This document shows positions 36,529 through 48,910 of a stretch of 64,000 nucleotides of DNA, one piece after another (position 1 is the stretch's first letter; every line of letters begins with the position of its first letter). The stretch lies in assembly GCA_907163345.1 (NCBI GenBank), contig CAJQUN010000043.1, positions 1,302,001 to 1,366,000 of the forward strand, given 5' to 3'. The DNA is from Haberlea rhodopensis (Eukaryota > Streptophyta > Magnoliopsida > Lamiales > Gesneriaceae). The translations under genes and the position numbers were made by a program. The notes beneath the pieces were generated by a model. It made no database searches. It was not told where the DNA came from and saw nothing but the letters and a program-made list of their open reading frames with translations.

Positions 36529-38329
36529 TGTCATGCCTCGATATGACATATACATGTGTAATATGATTATGGTGTAATGATGATTAATTACAGTACGATG
36601 TGGACTCGGGTTCGGGCTGAACCGAGTGATGGTTGATTGAATAACTGAATGAATTAATTATGAGAATTTAAAATAACATTGTAGTGTTATGTGGACAAGA
36701 GACTTGCCATGTACATTTGCCATGAATTTGAAGGGAGTTACATTTGAATTTGAGTTGAATTTGAAGGTTTAATTATATATCTAAAATCAGATTTTGAACA
36801 CATACTTACATCATAAACACATACAAATCTCTACATGTTCTTTGGACTCTTTTGAGGGTTTGGTTTAGAATTACACTTGCAAAGATCTTTGTACACTAAG
36901 AGGAGGTGGTTTACTTGGTAAGGAGAATACCCTTTCATTACTTTATCATGGTATTTAGAAGTTCTTTGATTATGCTTGAATTTTGAAGCATGAAAGCATG
37001 TGATTGTTATTTATTGCTTAAAGTGTATTCGAAGCTAAGACACAAGGTGTAACAGTATGTAAACATGTTTGTTTGATGTTAGAGATGTTATGAAATAATT
37101 TGTAATGGTGGGAAGTGAGGTGTAGGAGAAACACCAAGAAAAGAAGTAGAAAATCGCCATGGTTTTTCAGAAAACAGAGGAGGCGATCGATCGCTACGTT
37201 TGAGGCAATCGATCGCCTGTGGCTAAACATGAGAGTGGCGGTGCATTGAGCTATCGATCGCTTCAAGTAGGCAATTGATCGCCTCAAGGCAGAATGTTTT
37301 ACAAAGGGGTAGGCGACCGATCGCGTGAAAATAGGAGATCGATCGCCTATGACCAAATCTTTAAGCGATCGATCGCGTCAAATCATGAGATCGATCGCCA
37401 GGGTCAAGAATTGGAAAAATGTCATATTTTTGTGGAATTTGATTTTATTGCCTATGATAACATGATATATTGTTGGTATTGTTGTAGCATCATCACAGGG
37501 GACGGGACAATGAGGCAGTTAGACAGTGACACCTAATTTATATCGTTTGTGTCGCGGAACAGGTACGTTTTGACTTACGAGTATATGATATTATTGTGAT
37601 GATGATGTGAGCATGGTATCATATGATTATTGACATCATATGCATGCGCATTCATGTTATTATATTGTTGAGAGGGATGCCACGATAGATGTGTAGCGTA
37701 TGCTTTGGCTGAGATCGGTGCCACGATAGATATGCCAGTGTTGGGTATATGCTTTGGCTGGATTGTTGCCACGATAGGTATGCTACATATGCTTTGGCAT
37801 GAGAGATATCCGCCGGTTGGGTATATGCTCTGGCTGTTATAACATGTTAGGACGGTACTATGATATGTGCTGCTAATATGAAGATGTGAGAGGGTTCCAC
37901 AGACATATTGAGCTGAGATAGACATATCATATTAGTCTGGTTATAACAGAATGAGACATGTCATGACATAATTGCATTTGATGGTGCATGATACAAGACA
38001 ATCACATTTGTTATTCATAGTGCTTTATCGTTTATGTGTTTAATGATATCGCACTGGGATGGTTGTTTATCTGTACTCATATTGTGTGATTGTTTCTGTA
38101 GGGACTCATAGACGTGGGAGGACGGGATTGTGAGTCTATTCCGCTGCGAGCTGAACCACTGCTTAGGAGTTTTGGTCTAGGTTGTTTTGTTGTATATAAG
38201 ATGTAAGGACATGGTTTTTGTCAACTTGTAATAACCTACATAACTAAACTCTTAATCAGTGTATGTTTTACTTAATTCTGACTCACATATGTATAAATGA
38301 CTGATACATTAAGTAATGAGGACCCCACA
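36529..38329 (+). repeat. 5' LTR of element B
   Basis: 1801 bp. It contains a CGATCGATCG cluster (37190-37402) and three to four tandem modules of about 55-60 bp built on GCCACGATAG...TATGCTTTGGC (about 37677-37835). Minus-strand frames here (37018-37356, 37575-37925) recur in the 3' LTR and are not genes. Confidence 0.93.
37190..37402. repeat. CGATCGATCG palindrome cluster in the B 5' LTR
   Basis: Eight sites, typically GGCGATCGATCGCC or AGCGATCGATCGCG, some decayed to ATTGATCG or ACCGATCG. Counterpart in the 3' LTR at 43786-44002, with different decay at several sites. Confidence 0.9.
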
Positions 38330-38477
38330 TTAGTGGTTCGAGAACGGGGTGAACAAGGGTAGAGGAAGTGTATTAGGGAGTTGCCTAATCACTTGAAAGC
38401 ATGTTATGGGTCATGATATGATGTTATACTGACATGCTTTATATATTTGTTGTTGTTGGTAACCTGTATTTGCAGTA

Positions 38478-39460
38478 ATGGCAGACAGAGTACCACATGA
38501 TGAGGTTGGGGATGCCATGAATGGCAATGCTAGTGTTGGATTGGCGCCTGTGCCACCACCACCATTTGGGAAAGGGCCAGTAGAACAGGTAGTGCTACCT
38601 GGGGAGTTGACTTTGACACAGTTTTTGAGTTATCATCCACCTCGCTTTGAGGGTAAGGATTAGGGGAACAAGCAGAGGAATGGTTGGAACGGATTGAACA
38701 GATCTTTGTGTCAGCACCATGTGCTAAATCCGCCTGGATACGGTTGACTGAATTCCAATTGGCAAAGAAAGCCATGATGTGGTGGAAATCCACATTGATT
38801 GAGCTGAGAGCTCAAGGACAGACAGTTAAATGGGACGTGTTTAGAACTAAGTTTCTTGATCACTATTTCTCTGTTGCTGCAAGGCATAGGAAAGAAGATG
38901 AATTCACAAATTTGAGACAGGGATCAATGCCAGTGTGTGATTATGCGGTACAATATTCTTCATTGCTACGCTATGTACCACATATCGCTGCAAATACAAA
39001 AGCAAAGATCAGACAGTTTGTGAAGGGCTTGAGGCCAGAATTGTTTGACAGGGTAATTTCCAATAACCCTACATCATATGAAGAAGCATTGACTAGAGCC
39101 GAGATGACTGAGATTGCAGTTGGAGTGTACAAGGATGTGGGACAATCCCAACCACCTACATCAGAAAGTATGAGACCTAGAGGAGAACCATTTAAATCAT
39201 CACGAGGTGGTGCATCTTCCTCTAGATTTAGTGGGAAGCGATTTGTTCAGGGAAAGGGTGGTGAACGAGGTATCAAGGGACATTCCCAAGGTAGTAGTAG
39301 TAGCAGTGGTCGAGGGTTACAATGTTTTAAATGTGGAGGGCCACATTTTAAACGAGATTGTACATAACTTGATACTCCAGTTTGTTTCCGCTGTGGGAGG
39401 ACAGGACACATGATCAGAGATTATCCTCAAGCTGGGAGACAACAGATGAGAGGGAATATA
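38478..39460 (+). pseudogene. Tekay-like gag of element B
   Basis: Starts at ATG 38478 (MADRVPHDEVGD). The first frame ends at TAG 38661-38663 after a 1-base frameshift; the body continues in 38684-39367 with ERIEQIFVSAPC, MMWWKSTL and FVKGLRPELFDRV, matching the gag of A. The first zinc knuckle, CFKCGGPHFKRDC, precedes an in-frame TAA at 39365. The second, CFRCGRTGHMIRDY, has Tyr in place of the last Cys. Gag is continuous with protease in the ancestral frame. Confidence 0.88.
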
Positions 39461-42400
39461 TCAGAAAGTACAGTGCAGCAGAGACCACAGGGTGTTCCAC
39501 GGACTGGTGGAGGACAGAGGACAGGACCACCTCAGGCTCAGGTGTATGCACTGAACAAAGAGCAAGCAGAGGCAGCTCCTGATGATGTAATTGCGGGTAA
39601 GTGTAGTTTATTTACTTATCATGCTTTACTTTTGATTGATACTGGTGCATCACATTCATTTGTTGCACAAGCGTTTATTGACCGGTATCATATATGATCG
39701 TCTCCACTATTGGATGCCTCTGTATGTCTCGACACCCATGGGAACTACTGTGATGGCTTGTCAGAGTGTGTCTGATTGTGTTATTCAGTTTGATACTGAG
39801 TATGAGATACAAGCTGATTTGATTGTGCTAGATATGATGGATTTTGATTGTATTTTGGGTATTGATGTGTTGAGCAGATATAAAACTGTTGTGGATTGTT
39901 GTCAAAAGACAGTGAGATTTCAGTCTGATACTGGAAATCAATGGATATTTTATGGATAAGGATCACGTGCCAAGATTCCATTGATATCTGCTCTTCGAAT
40001 GTCTTGTTTGTTAGAACGTGGACATACGGGATATGTGATATATGCTATGGCTGTCACAGAGAAGAAAGAAGAAAGAAGAGTGGAGGATATACCAGTAGTT
40101 GCAGAGTATGCAGATGTATTTCCAGAGGAGATTCCTGGATTTCCACCAAGTCGAGAAGTGGACTTTGGTATTGAGTTAGTGCCTGGTACTTCTGCAATTT
40201 CAAGAGCACCATATCGAATGGCACCTTCGGAATTGAGAGAGTTGAAAAGGCAATTACAAAATCTATTAGACAAGGGGTACATACGTCCTAGTGTATCGCC
40301 TTGGGGTGCTCCGATATTGTTTGTCAATAAGAAGGATGGTTCAATGCGACTTTGCATAGACTACAGACAATTGAACATGGTAACTATAAAGAATAAATAT
40401 ACTCTTCCTCGTATTGATGATTTGTTTGATCAGTTACAGGGATCTATAATCTATTCTAAGATTGATTTGAGATCAGGTTATCATCAGATACGTGTGAGGA
40501 AGGAGATGTACAAAAGACAGCATTTAGAACTCGCTATGGACATTATGAATTTCTAGTAATGCCCTTTGGTGTGACGAATGCTCCAGCTGTCTTCATGAGC
40601 TTGATGAATCGAGTTTTCCAGGATTACCTTGATCAATTTGTCATTGTGTTTATTGATGATATATTGATCTATTCTCGGAGTGAAACCGAACATGTCCAAC
40701 ATTTACATCTGGTTTTACAGTTATTGAGAACACATCAGTTATATGCCAAACTCAGTAAGTGTGAGTTTTGGTTGACCAGTGTAGGATTTATGATCTCTAA
40801 AGATGGTATATCAGTTGATCCAAGAAAGATAGAAGCGGTGTTGAATTGGTCATCACCTACTTCTGTGCCAGAGATTCGTAGTTTCTTGGGTTTGGCGGGA
40901 TACTATAGACGATTTGTTGAAGGATTTTCAGCAATTGCCAAACCACTCACACAGCTGACACAGAAAAGGAGTACCATTTCGATGGTCAGACGCATGTGAG
41001 CATAGTTTTCAAGAATTGAAACATCGGTTAACTACTGCTCCAGTATTGATTATTCCATCAGAGCATGACAGGTTTGCTCTTTATACTGATGCATCATTAC
41101 TTGGTTTGGGTTATGTTTTGATGCAGGATAAACATGTAGTGGCTTATGCATCACGCTAGTTGAAGCCACATGAAATGAAATATCCAGTACATGATCTAGA
41201 GTTGACTGCCATTGTCTTTACATTGAAGATATGGCGACACTATTTATATGGTACGTCGTTTACCATATATACTGATCATAAAAGTTTAAAGTTTCACTCA
41301 AGCAGAGTTGAATATGAGGCAAAGGAGATGGATGGATCTCTTGAAGGATTATGATTGTGAGATTGAATATCATCCAGGAAAGGCTAATCTCACAACAGAT
41401 GCCTTAAGTCGAAATGTTCATACTACTGCTGATGAGATAATGCATTTATCAGCCTTGATGACTTCTTGTTGTACCTTAGGTTATGAGTTTGATGTAGTTA
41501 CAGAGCCAGTACGGGTATCAACATTGTTGGTTGAACCTGATATCTTTGAGAAAATTAGAATGACACAAGGTACTGATGATGAGGTACAGCATTGGAAGGA
41601 AATGTTATGTCAAGGACAAACATTTCAATTTGTACTTGCAAGTGATGGAACTTTGAAGTATAGAAACTGTTGGGTAGTACCTGCTGCATTAGGACTACGC
41701 CAAGAGATATTACAACGTGCACATTGTAGTCACTATAGTATACATCCTGGAGGAAAGAAAATGTATAAGGATTTGTGTACCCAATTTTGGTGGAAACGCA
41801 TGAAACAGGATGTGCTGAACTTTGTGAAACGGTGTTTGATCTGTCAACAAGTAAAAGCAGAACGACAAAGACCAGAAGGTGAATTGAGGAGTTTGGAGAT
41901 TCCTCAATGGAAATGGGAACATGTTACAATGGATTTTGTTACCCATTTGCCACGGACTTCCTCTGGCTTGGACGCGATTTGGGTCATTGTTGATAGATTG
42001 ACGAAAGTAGCTCACTTCATACCTTACAGTATGACATTTACCTATTTGAAGATGGCGCAGATATATATTCAAAATGTAGTGAGACTACATGGCATACCAG
42101 TGTCAATTGTATCGGATAGAGATCCAAGGTTTGCTTCTCATTTTTGGGAAGGATTACAGTCAGCGCTAGGGACGAAAGTACGATTGAGTACAACGTATCA
42201 TCCTCAGACAGATGGACAGACAGAGCGTACGATACAGAAGCTTGAGGATATGTTACGAGCCTGTGTATTGGGGTTTGATAACTCATGGCAAGAGTCATTG
42301 CCATTAGTGGAATTTTTGTACAATAACAGTTATCAAACTAGTATACAGATGGCACCATTTGAGGCATTGTATGGGCGACGCTGTAGATCGCCATTATATT

Positions 42401-43002
42401 GGGATGATGTTGATCAGATGGCACTCCATGGACCAGAAATGCTACGTGAAATGGAGGAGAAAGTGAAACTGATCAGATTGAAATTGCAAGCTGCTCAGGA
42501 TAGATAGGCTGCTTATGCCAATAAGCAACGTAGACCACTTGAATTCCAAGTGGGTGATCGAGTATTCTTGAAAATTTCACCTTTTAAAGGTGTGGTACGA
42601 TTTGGTAAGCGTGGAAAGTTGTCTCCACGATATGTTGGTCCGTATGAGGTATTGCAACGTATTGGTACGTTGGCATATCGATTGGCATTACCGCCAGCAG
42701 TGAGTAGTATCCACGATGTGTTTCATGTTTCATTGTTGAGGAAATATGAACCAGATCCAGGTCATGTATTGCCACCATCTGAAGTACAGTTGGATACAGA
42801 CATGTCGTATGTGGAACGACCAGTACAGATTCTGGATAGAGCTGAGCGGACATTGCGTAACAAAGTGATTCCAATGGTAAAGGTACAGTGGGATCGACGG
42901 GGTGTCGAGGAGGCAACGTGGGAGACGGAGCAGCATATGATACAACAATATCCTGAGTTATTTACTGGTATGACTTTACAGTTTTTACGATACTGTTGGT
43001 AA
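39461..43002 (+). pseudogene. Tekay-like pol of element B
   Basis: Protease LLIDTGASHSFVA (39630-39670). RT in 39981-40556 (KKDGSMRLCIDYRQLN) and 40559-40999 (FIDDILIYSRS). RNase H around 41080-41300 (LYTDASLLGLGYVLM, YTDHKSLKF). Integrase in 41308-42507 (zinc finger CLICQQVKAERQ; core MDFVTHLP, IVSDRDPRFASHFW, TDGQTERTIQ). GPY region and chromodomain in 42550-43002 (GPYEVLQRIGTLAYRLALP; KVIPMVKVQWDRRG; EATWETEQHM). In-frame stops lie at about 39957, 41157 and 42505; frameshifts near 39697, 40500, 40968 and 41297. The chromodomain class that targets heterochromatin in this family is retained, but nothing full length can be made. Confidence 0.92.
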
Positions 43003-43118
43003 GTGATTAATATGATGTTGCATATATGATCATGTTTCTTATCTTATTGTAATAGGATTGTTGATTTTTGATATAGATATATGCATGTTATGTATATGCA
43101 ATTTCGAGGACGAAATTC

Positions 43119-43135
43119 AATGAGTACGGGAGAAA
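43119..43135 (+). other. Polypurine tract region of element B
   Basis: AATGAGTACGGGAGAAA directly precedes the 3' LTR, after the TTTCGAGGACGAAATTC phrase. Confidence 0.7.
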
Positions 43136-44943
43136 TGTCATGCCTCGATATGACATATACATGTGTAATATGATTATGGTGTAATGATGATTAATTACAG
43201 TACGATGTAGACTCGGGTTCGGGCTGAACCGAGTGATGATTGATTGAATACCAGAATGAATTACTTATGAGAATTTAAAATAACATTGTAGTGTTATGTG
43301 GACAAGACTTGCCATGTACATTTGCCATGAATTTGAAGGGAGTTACATTTGAATTTGAGTTGAATTTGAAGGTTCAATTATATATCTAAAATCAGATTTT
43401 GAACATATACTTACACCATAAACACCTACAAATCTCTACATGTTCTTTGGACTCTTTTGAGGGTTTGGTTTAGAATTACACTTGCAAAGATCTTTGACAC
43501 TAAGAGGAGGTGGTTTACTTGGTAAGGAGAATACCCTTTCATTACTTTATCATGGTATTTAGAAGTTCTTTGATTATGCTTGAATTTTGAAGCATGAAAG
43601 CATGTGATTGTTATTTATTGCTTAAAGTGTATTTGAAGCTAAGATACAAGGTGGAAAGTATGTAAACATGTTTGTTTGATGTTAGAGATGTTATGAAATA
43701 AGTTGTAATTGTGGGAAGTGAGGTGTAGGAGAAACACTAAGAAAAGAAGTAGAAAATCGCCATGTTTTTTCAGAAAACAGAGGAGGCGATCGATCGCTAT
43801 GTTTGAGGCAATCGATCGCCTATGGCTAAACATGAGAGTGGGGGTGCATTGAGCGATCGATTGATTCAAGTAGGCAATCGATTGCCTCAAGGCAGAATGT
43901 TTTACAAAGGGGTAGGCGACCGATCGCGTGAAAATAGGAGATTGATCGCCTATGACCAAATCTTTAGCGATCGATCGCGTCAAATCATGAGATCGATCGC
44001 CAGGGTCCAGAATTGGAAAAGTGTCATATTTTTGTGGAATTTGATTTTAATTTCTATGATAACATGATATATTGTTGGTATTGTTGTAGCATCATCACAG
44101 GGGACGGGACAACGAGGCAGTTAGACAGTGACACCTAATTTATATCGTTAGTGTCGCAGAACAGGTATTTTTTGACGTACGAGTATATGATATTATTGTG
44201 ATGATGATGTGAGCATGGTATCATATGATTATTGACATCATATGCATGGGCATTCATGTTATTATATTGTTGAGAGGGATGCCACGATAGATGTGTAGCG
44301 TATGCTTTGGCTGAGATCGGTGCCACGATAGATATGCCAGTGTTGGGTATATGCTTTGGCTGGATTGTTGCCACGATAGGTATGCTACATATGCTTTGGC
44401 ATGAGAGATATACGCCGGTTGGGTATATGCTCTGGCTGTTATAACATGTTAGGACGGTACTATGATATGTGCTGCTAATATGAAGATGTGAGAGGGTTCC
44501 ACAGACATATTGAGCTGAGATAGACATATCATATTAGTCTGGTTATAACAGAATGAGACATGTCATGACATAATTGCATTTGATGGTGCATGATACAGGA
44601 TAATCACATTTGTTATTCATAGTGCTTTATCGTTTATGTGTTTAATGATATCGCACTGGGATGGTTGTTTATCTGTACTCATATTGTGTGATTGTTTCTG
44701 TAGGGACTCATTGACGTGGGAGGACGGGATTGTGAGTCTATTCCGCTGCGAGGTGAACCACTGCTTAGGAGTTTTGGTCTAGGTTGTTTTGTTGTATATA
44801 TGATGTATTTAAGGACATGGTTTTTGTCAACTTGTAATAACCTACATAACTAAACTCTTAATCAATGTATGTTTTACTTAATTCTGACTCACATATGTAT
44901 AAATGAACTGATACATAACGGATTAAGTAATGAGGACCCCACA
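43136..44943 (+). repeat. 3' LTR of element B
   Basis: 1808 bp, about 97% identical to 36529-38329. Same palindrome cluster and GCCACGATAG modules (about 44280-44440). Confidence 0.93.
43786..44002. repeat. CGATCGATCG palindrome cluster in the B 3' LTR
   Basis: Eight sites corresponding to those at 37190-37402. Several carry different single changes (CGATTGATTC, CAATCGATTGCC, AGATTGATCG). Confidence 0.9.
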
Positions 44944-44948
44944 TATAC

Positions 44949-45622
44949 CAACAAACCAATAACATAAAAACACCATAAACCTTCAATATACACCTTTAAA
45001 CAACAAAAAATCTAACACCCAACCAAAACCAATACCAACCCAAAACAAACTCCATTTCAAAACAACCAAAACCATTTCAAACCCAAACCAACCACCATAA
45101 AAACATCAAGGAGGTATCCATACCTCTAATGGACTCCAAATCCTACCAATAATCTCACAAACAAAGCTTTTGCAAGGATTTCCCCTCCACGTTTAAGCCA
45201 AAATCAAAAATGGTGAAAGGGGTTAGGGTTGGGAGAGTAATTGGGGATTGTAAAAAGTGATAGAAAAAGTGGGGTAGTGGGGTATAAGTGTTATAATTAA
45301 AACATGTACCCCAAAATTTAGCATGATGTATAAAATACCCCAACATGATATTTTAAAAGCATCTTACCAAAATGCACCAAAACCTCAATTAAATCCATGC
45401 TTTCCAAATAATTAACAACCAACACGAATAAACCATGTTAATACCCAATTTCCCAACATGCACAGCATGCACCCTGAAATGCATTACCAGGTCACGCCCA
45501 CCATGTGACTAAGCATTTCGTCATTATAATTAATTTCAACACATTAAATTAATTAACACCATAAATAATCACATAATCATAATTAATGCCCAAATGCAAT
45601 TAAATATTTCGGGGATATCACA
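44949..45622 (-). repeat. 5' LTR of element A, part 2 (LTR start)
   Basis: Continues the LTR of A beyond the B insertion and ends GGGGATATCACA at 45622, the TG...CA terminus matched at 30447. The TATAC at 44944-44948 is the second copy of the B target site. Confidence 0.85.
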
Positions 45623-45663
45623 CTGTGCTTCTTTGATTTTTGTAGGTTGTTGTTTCTTAGTGC

Positions 45664-46652
45664 ATGCTAAGGAGTAGCAAGCCTACACTTGAGCTTCTTG
45701 ATCCGAAAATTGAGAGAACTTTTCTTAGGAGACTACGAGAAGTTCGATCAATGGCAGAAAACAACCAAGAAAGGGACGGTGAGGATGAAAGTCAGAGCGA
45801 GGAGATACCTATTAGACGATCACTCTGGATTATGCTCATTCTTCGTTCCATGGATCATTGTCTAATATCATTAGACACAGCATTCAGGCGAATAACTTTG
45901 AAATCAAGCATGCTATCATTCAAATGATCCAACACTCAGTCCAGTTTGGGGGAGTTGCTACTGATGATCCCAAAGCTCATATCTCCAACTTCTTGGAGAT
46001 TTGCTACATTCAAGCATAATGGCGTTACTGACGACACCATCAGGTTACATTTATTTCCCTTTTATTTAAATAATAAAGCTAAGAGTTGGTTGCAAACCTG
46101 CAGGATCCATAATTACTTGGGATGGGATGGTGCAAGCATTTTTATCAAAATATTTCCCCGCATCCAACACTGCTAAGATGCCCAATGATATCACTACATT
46201 TGCGCAACATGATCCTGAAACACTGTATGAAGCATGTGAACGCTTCAAGGACTTACTGAGGAGATGACCACATCATGGTTTTACCATCTGGCTGCAGGTA
46301 CAAACTTTTTAGAATGGTTTTCCTGATAACCATTCTATGATTGATGCAACATCCGGAAGTACGATTATGAAGAAGGAAGAGATGTCTTCTATTAGTGATC
46401 AGTGGCAATCTGATAGGAATGTACCTAAAGCAAGCTGAAGTTTATCAAGTGGGAGACATCACTGCATTGTCTGCCCAAATTGAGGCATTGAACAAGAGGC
46501 TAAATAGCATGAGCAATACAGTGATGCAAGTTCAAGCCATCACTTGTGACTTGTGTCAAGGACCACATTCGAGCATTGAATGCCAAGCAGGTAACCCGTT
46601 TGTTTAAACTAATGAAGCTGTCAGTTATGTGGGGAACATGTCACAACAGTAC
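45664..46652 (+). pseudogene. Athila gag of element E, first part
   Basis: Starts at ATG 45664 after TTAGTGC, as in the gag of D. MLRSSKPTLELLDPKIERT, then LFPFYLNNKAKSWL, then ITALSAQIEALNKRLNSM and the CDLCQGPHSSIEC knuckle match the D gag in order. Several frameshifts and stops separate the pieces (frames 45664-45927, 45946-46176, 46395-46607). It is cut at 46652 by element C. Confidence 0.85.
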
Positions 46653-48897
46653 TGTGACGGCCCGCCCAGACGGGTCGTCCGCCGTGTTCAATTTCTTGAA
46701 CACAAGGCTTCACTCAATTCCAAAATCTTGTTATCACTTTGAATTTATGAACTTATGTCTAGCGGAAACGTTTTTAATTCTTATCGAATCTTGACTTAAT
46801 AAATTATTTACCCGTGACTTTTGGGCAGAGTCTCCTCTTAAAAATTGTGCCCTGTGATCTACCAGATCACTACAACCACAATACCAAAATCATAAAAAAT
46901 CAAAATACTAAACCCAATTGAAGTCTCAATATCCAAAAACAACTAAAAACATAATAAAGTACTCAAGTCCTCAAAATATAAAGTTCTCAACATAATAATA
47001 ATTAGACTTCCATTGCTTATCTAAATATTCTCCGCATCATCTAAGTCTTCAACTCCATCTGTAATATGTCACATTACAGGTAAAGGTAAGTTGCAGCATT
47101 TTATAGTAAGCATAATAAACATTTGATAAAAAGTCAAAAACATCATTTTTCATAATGTGACGAAAAATAATATATTTTCATATCCAAAATAACTTTCACA
47201 CATATATGGTTTAATCCGAGCAGTTAATGGAACTAAATTTCACAAAACGGAATCATAACGGAAATAACTGCACAGATAACCAACGAAACGTAACGGAAAC
47301 GAATAACAATATCATATAATATCTTAACATTATAGAATTAATCATTAAACATAGCCATGCTGTAATGAAACAAATGCATACTCAATTACGGATGTGACAC
47401 AATGATATCATTCCAGACTATACCCGCTGGAAGGGTATCGACAGATATTATACCCCCTCTGTCTTCGGGCAAAACGAAATGCGTTTCTTTATTCTCGTCG
47501 CTAACGAGCCGAAAGTATGCGCGTTTTTATCCTCGTCGCAATGCGAGCCACAACGAAACAAAAAAATCCACAGTTCACAAACCTCAAATCGTATTCACCG
47601 AATCAAGACAAACATGGCCTTTCAAAATAGTTTTTCACACACAATAAAATGTTATTCAAAATTCTATTTTCCAACAAAATACATTTCTTATCAAAAATCA
47701 TCCTTCAAAATAATTCTTGCATGCTTACTATCCGAAAATCATTTCAAAAATAAACGATACGAAATACTTAAAATAATTTGCGAAAAATTGCAACCTCCTT
47801 TACGTACCTCGAATCTTCTTAACAATGTTCAAGCTACAAACCTTCCCACAATCTCCGATATGTCAAGGATTTCCTATTATCCATTTCAACATTATCAAAA
47901 CCATATCTAATTAACTTAGTTCTAACACAATCTAACCAAATCCTAACTCTTATATTATTCAACACCATTTTCGAATTAACATACAAAACTTCAGAATATG
48001 CTTCGAAATTCCTTAGAATCCAGCATACAAATTTTTGAACAAATCACCATCTCCATTCTTCAAAAATTCAGTCTCATATTCGAACAAAATACCATTTCAG
48101 TTCTTCAAAATCAAATAAAGATTTTCGATCCTAAATTTTAGAAAAACTTTCGAAAAAACAATTCTTCAAATTTTCCAGAAAACCTTCGAACAAGGCAGTA
48201 CCACTTTTCGAACTCCATTCCAGAAATTTTCGAACTTAATCCTTAAAACTTTGTTCTTGACAAATTAAACCCCTAAAACTACAATTTATATCCAACTAAC
48301 CTAAACACAACAATTAAAATCGAACCAGAAAAAAAATAAAATCGAAAACAGTACTTAAAATCGAAAACAGAAAGAATTTCGAAAAAAATTCGAATTTCAT
48401 ACCAATTGGTGTCCAAATCCGAATTCCTCTTGATTGCTTGCTATTACTCGAATTTGAAAGTGATTTCCGAAGCAAAAATCGAAACCCACAAATCTGGAAT
48501 TTACTTTCGGATTTTACAACACAGACGGAAATGGATATTTGTTGGTAGAACTTAAATAAAGGTTTATGGTTCTTTTCGGTTACAACATAGTATGCGAAAG
48601 GTTGAGGAAAATTGATCGATTTCAGCGAGGAAGAAGGAGCGAGAAACGAAGGTAACGGCTGAAATGAAGATGGACAGCGAACAAAAGAAAGAAGGAACAA
48701 ATCTGAAAACATTTTGACAAAATAAATCTGTTCTCATTTTTTAACTACTATTATTATCATTAAAAATATTATTATTATTATTCCTATTATTAGATATTAT
48801 TATTATTTATTTCTTATTTATAATTATTATTAATAATATAATTTATAACTTACACAATATTTGGGTCCATAAATTCCTTAAAAATGCAGTCATTACA
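46653..48897 (-). repeat. 3' LTR of element C
   Basis: 2245 bp, TGTGACGGCC... to ...GTCATTACA. It lacks a 14-bp segment (TATCTTAGAAAAAT) present in the other LTR. The 143-codon (47479-47910) and 132-codon (48314-48712) frames are LTR sequence without recognised domains. An (ATT)n tract lies at about 48750-48840. Confidence 0.93.
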
Positions 48898-48910
48898 ATC
48901 TCCATACATT
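48898..48910 (-). other. Polypurine tract region of element C
   Basis: Minus strand AATGTATGGAGAT just before the 3' LTR; less purine-pure than in A or D. Confidence 0.55.

Larger units (their letters stand above)
36529..44943 (+). mobile_element. Element B: Tekay-like chromovirus inserted in the LTR of A
   Basis: 8415 bp, with LTRs 36529-38329 and 43136-44943 (TGTCATGCC...GACCCCACA) and TSD TATAC at 36524-36528 and 44944-44948. Gag-pol is in the sense direction. By eye the LTRs differ at roughly 45 positions in 1.8 kb (about 2.5%) plus small indels. The expected primer-binding site after the 5' LTR is absent. The reading frame carries at least four stops and about five frameshifts, so the element is dead. 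Confidence 0.93.
30068..45622 (-). mobile_element. Element A: Tekay-like chromovirus with nested element B
   Basis: Minus strand. The 5' LTR spans 35209-36528 plus 44949-45622 (about 2.0 kb without B). The PBS is at 35191-35204, gag-pol at 30517-34995 and the PPT at 30448-30461. Only 380 bp of 3' LTR remains (30068-30447). It lies inside Athila element E: its right terminus abuts the E leader at 45623. The original target duplication cannot be checked because the left end is truncated. Confidence 0.85.

Noticed and set aside
39781..42948. Minus-strand frames of 66-135 codons across element B
   Set aside because: They are shadows of the plus-strand pol.
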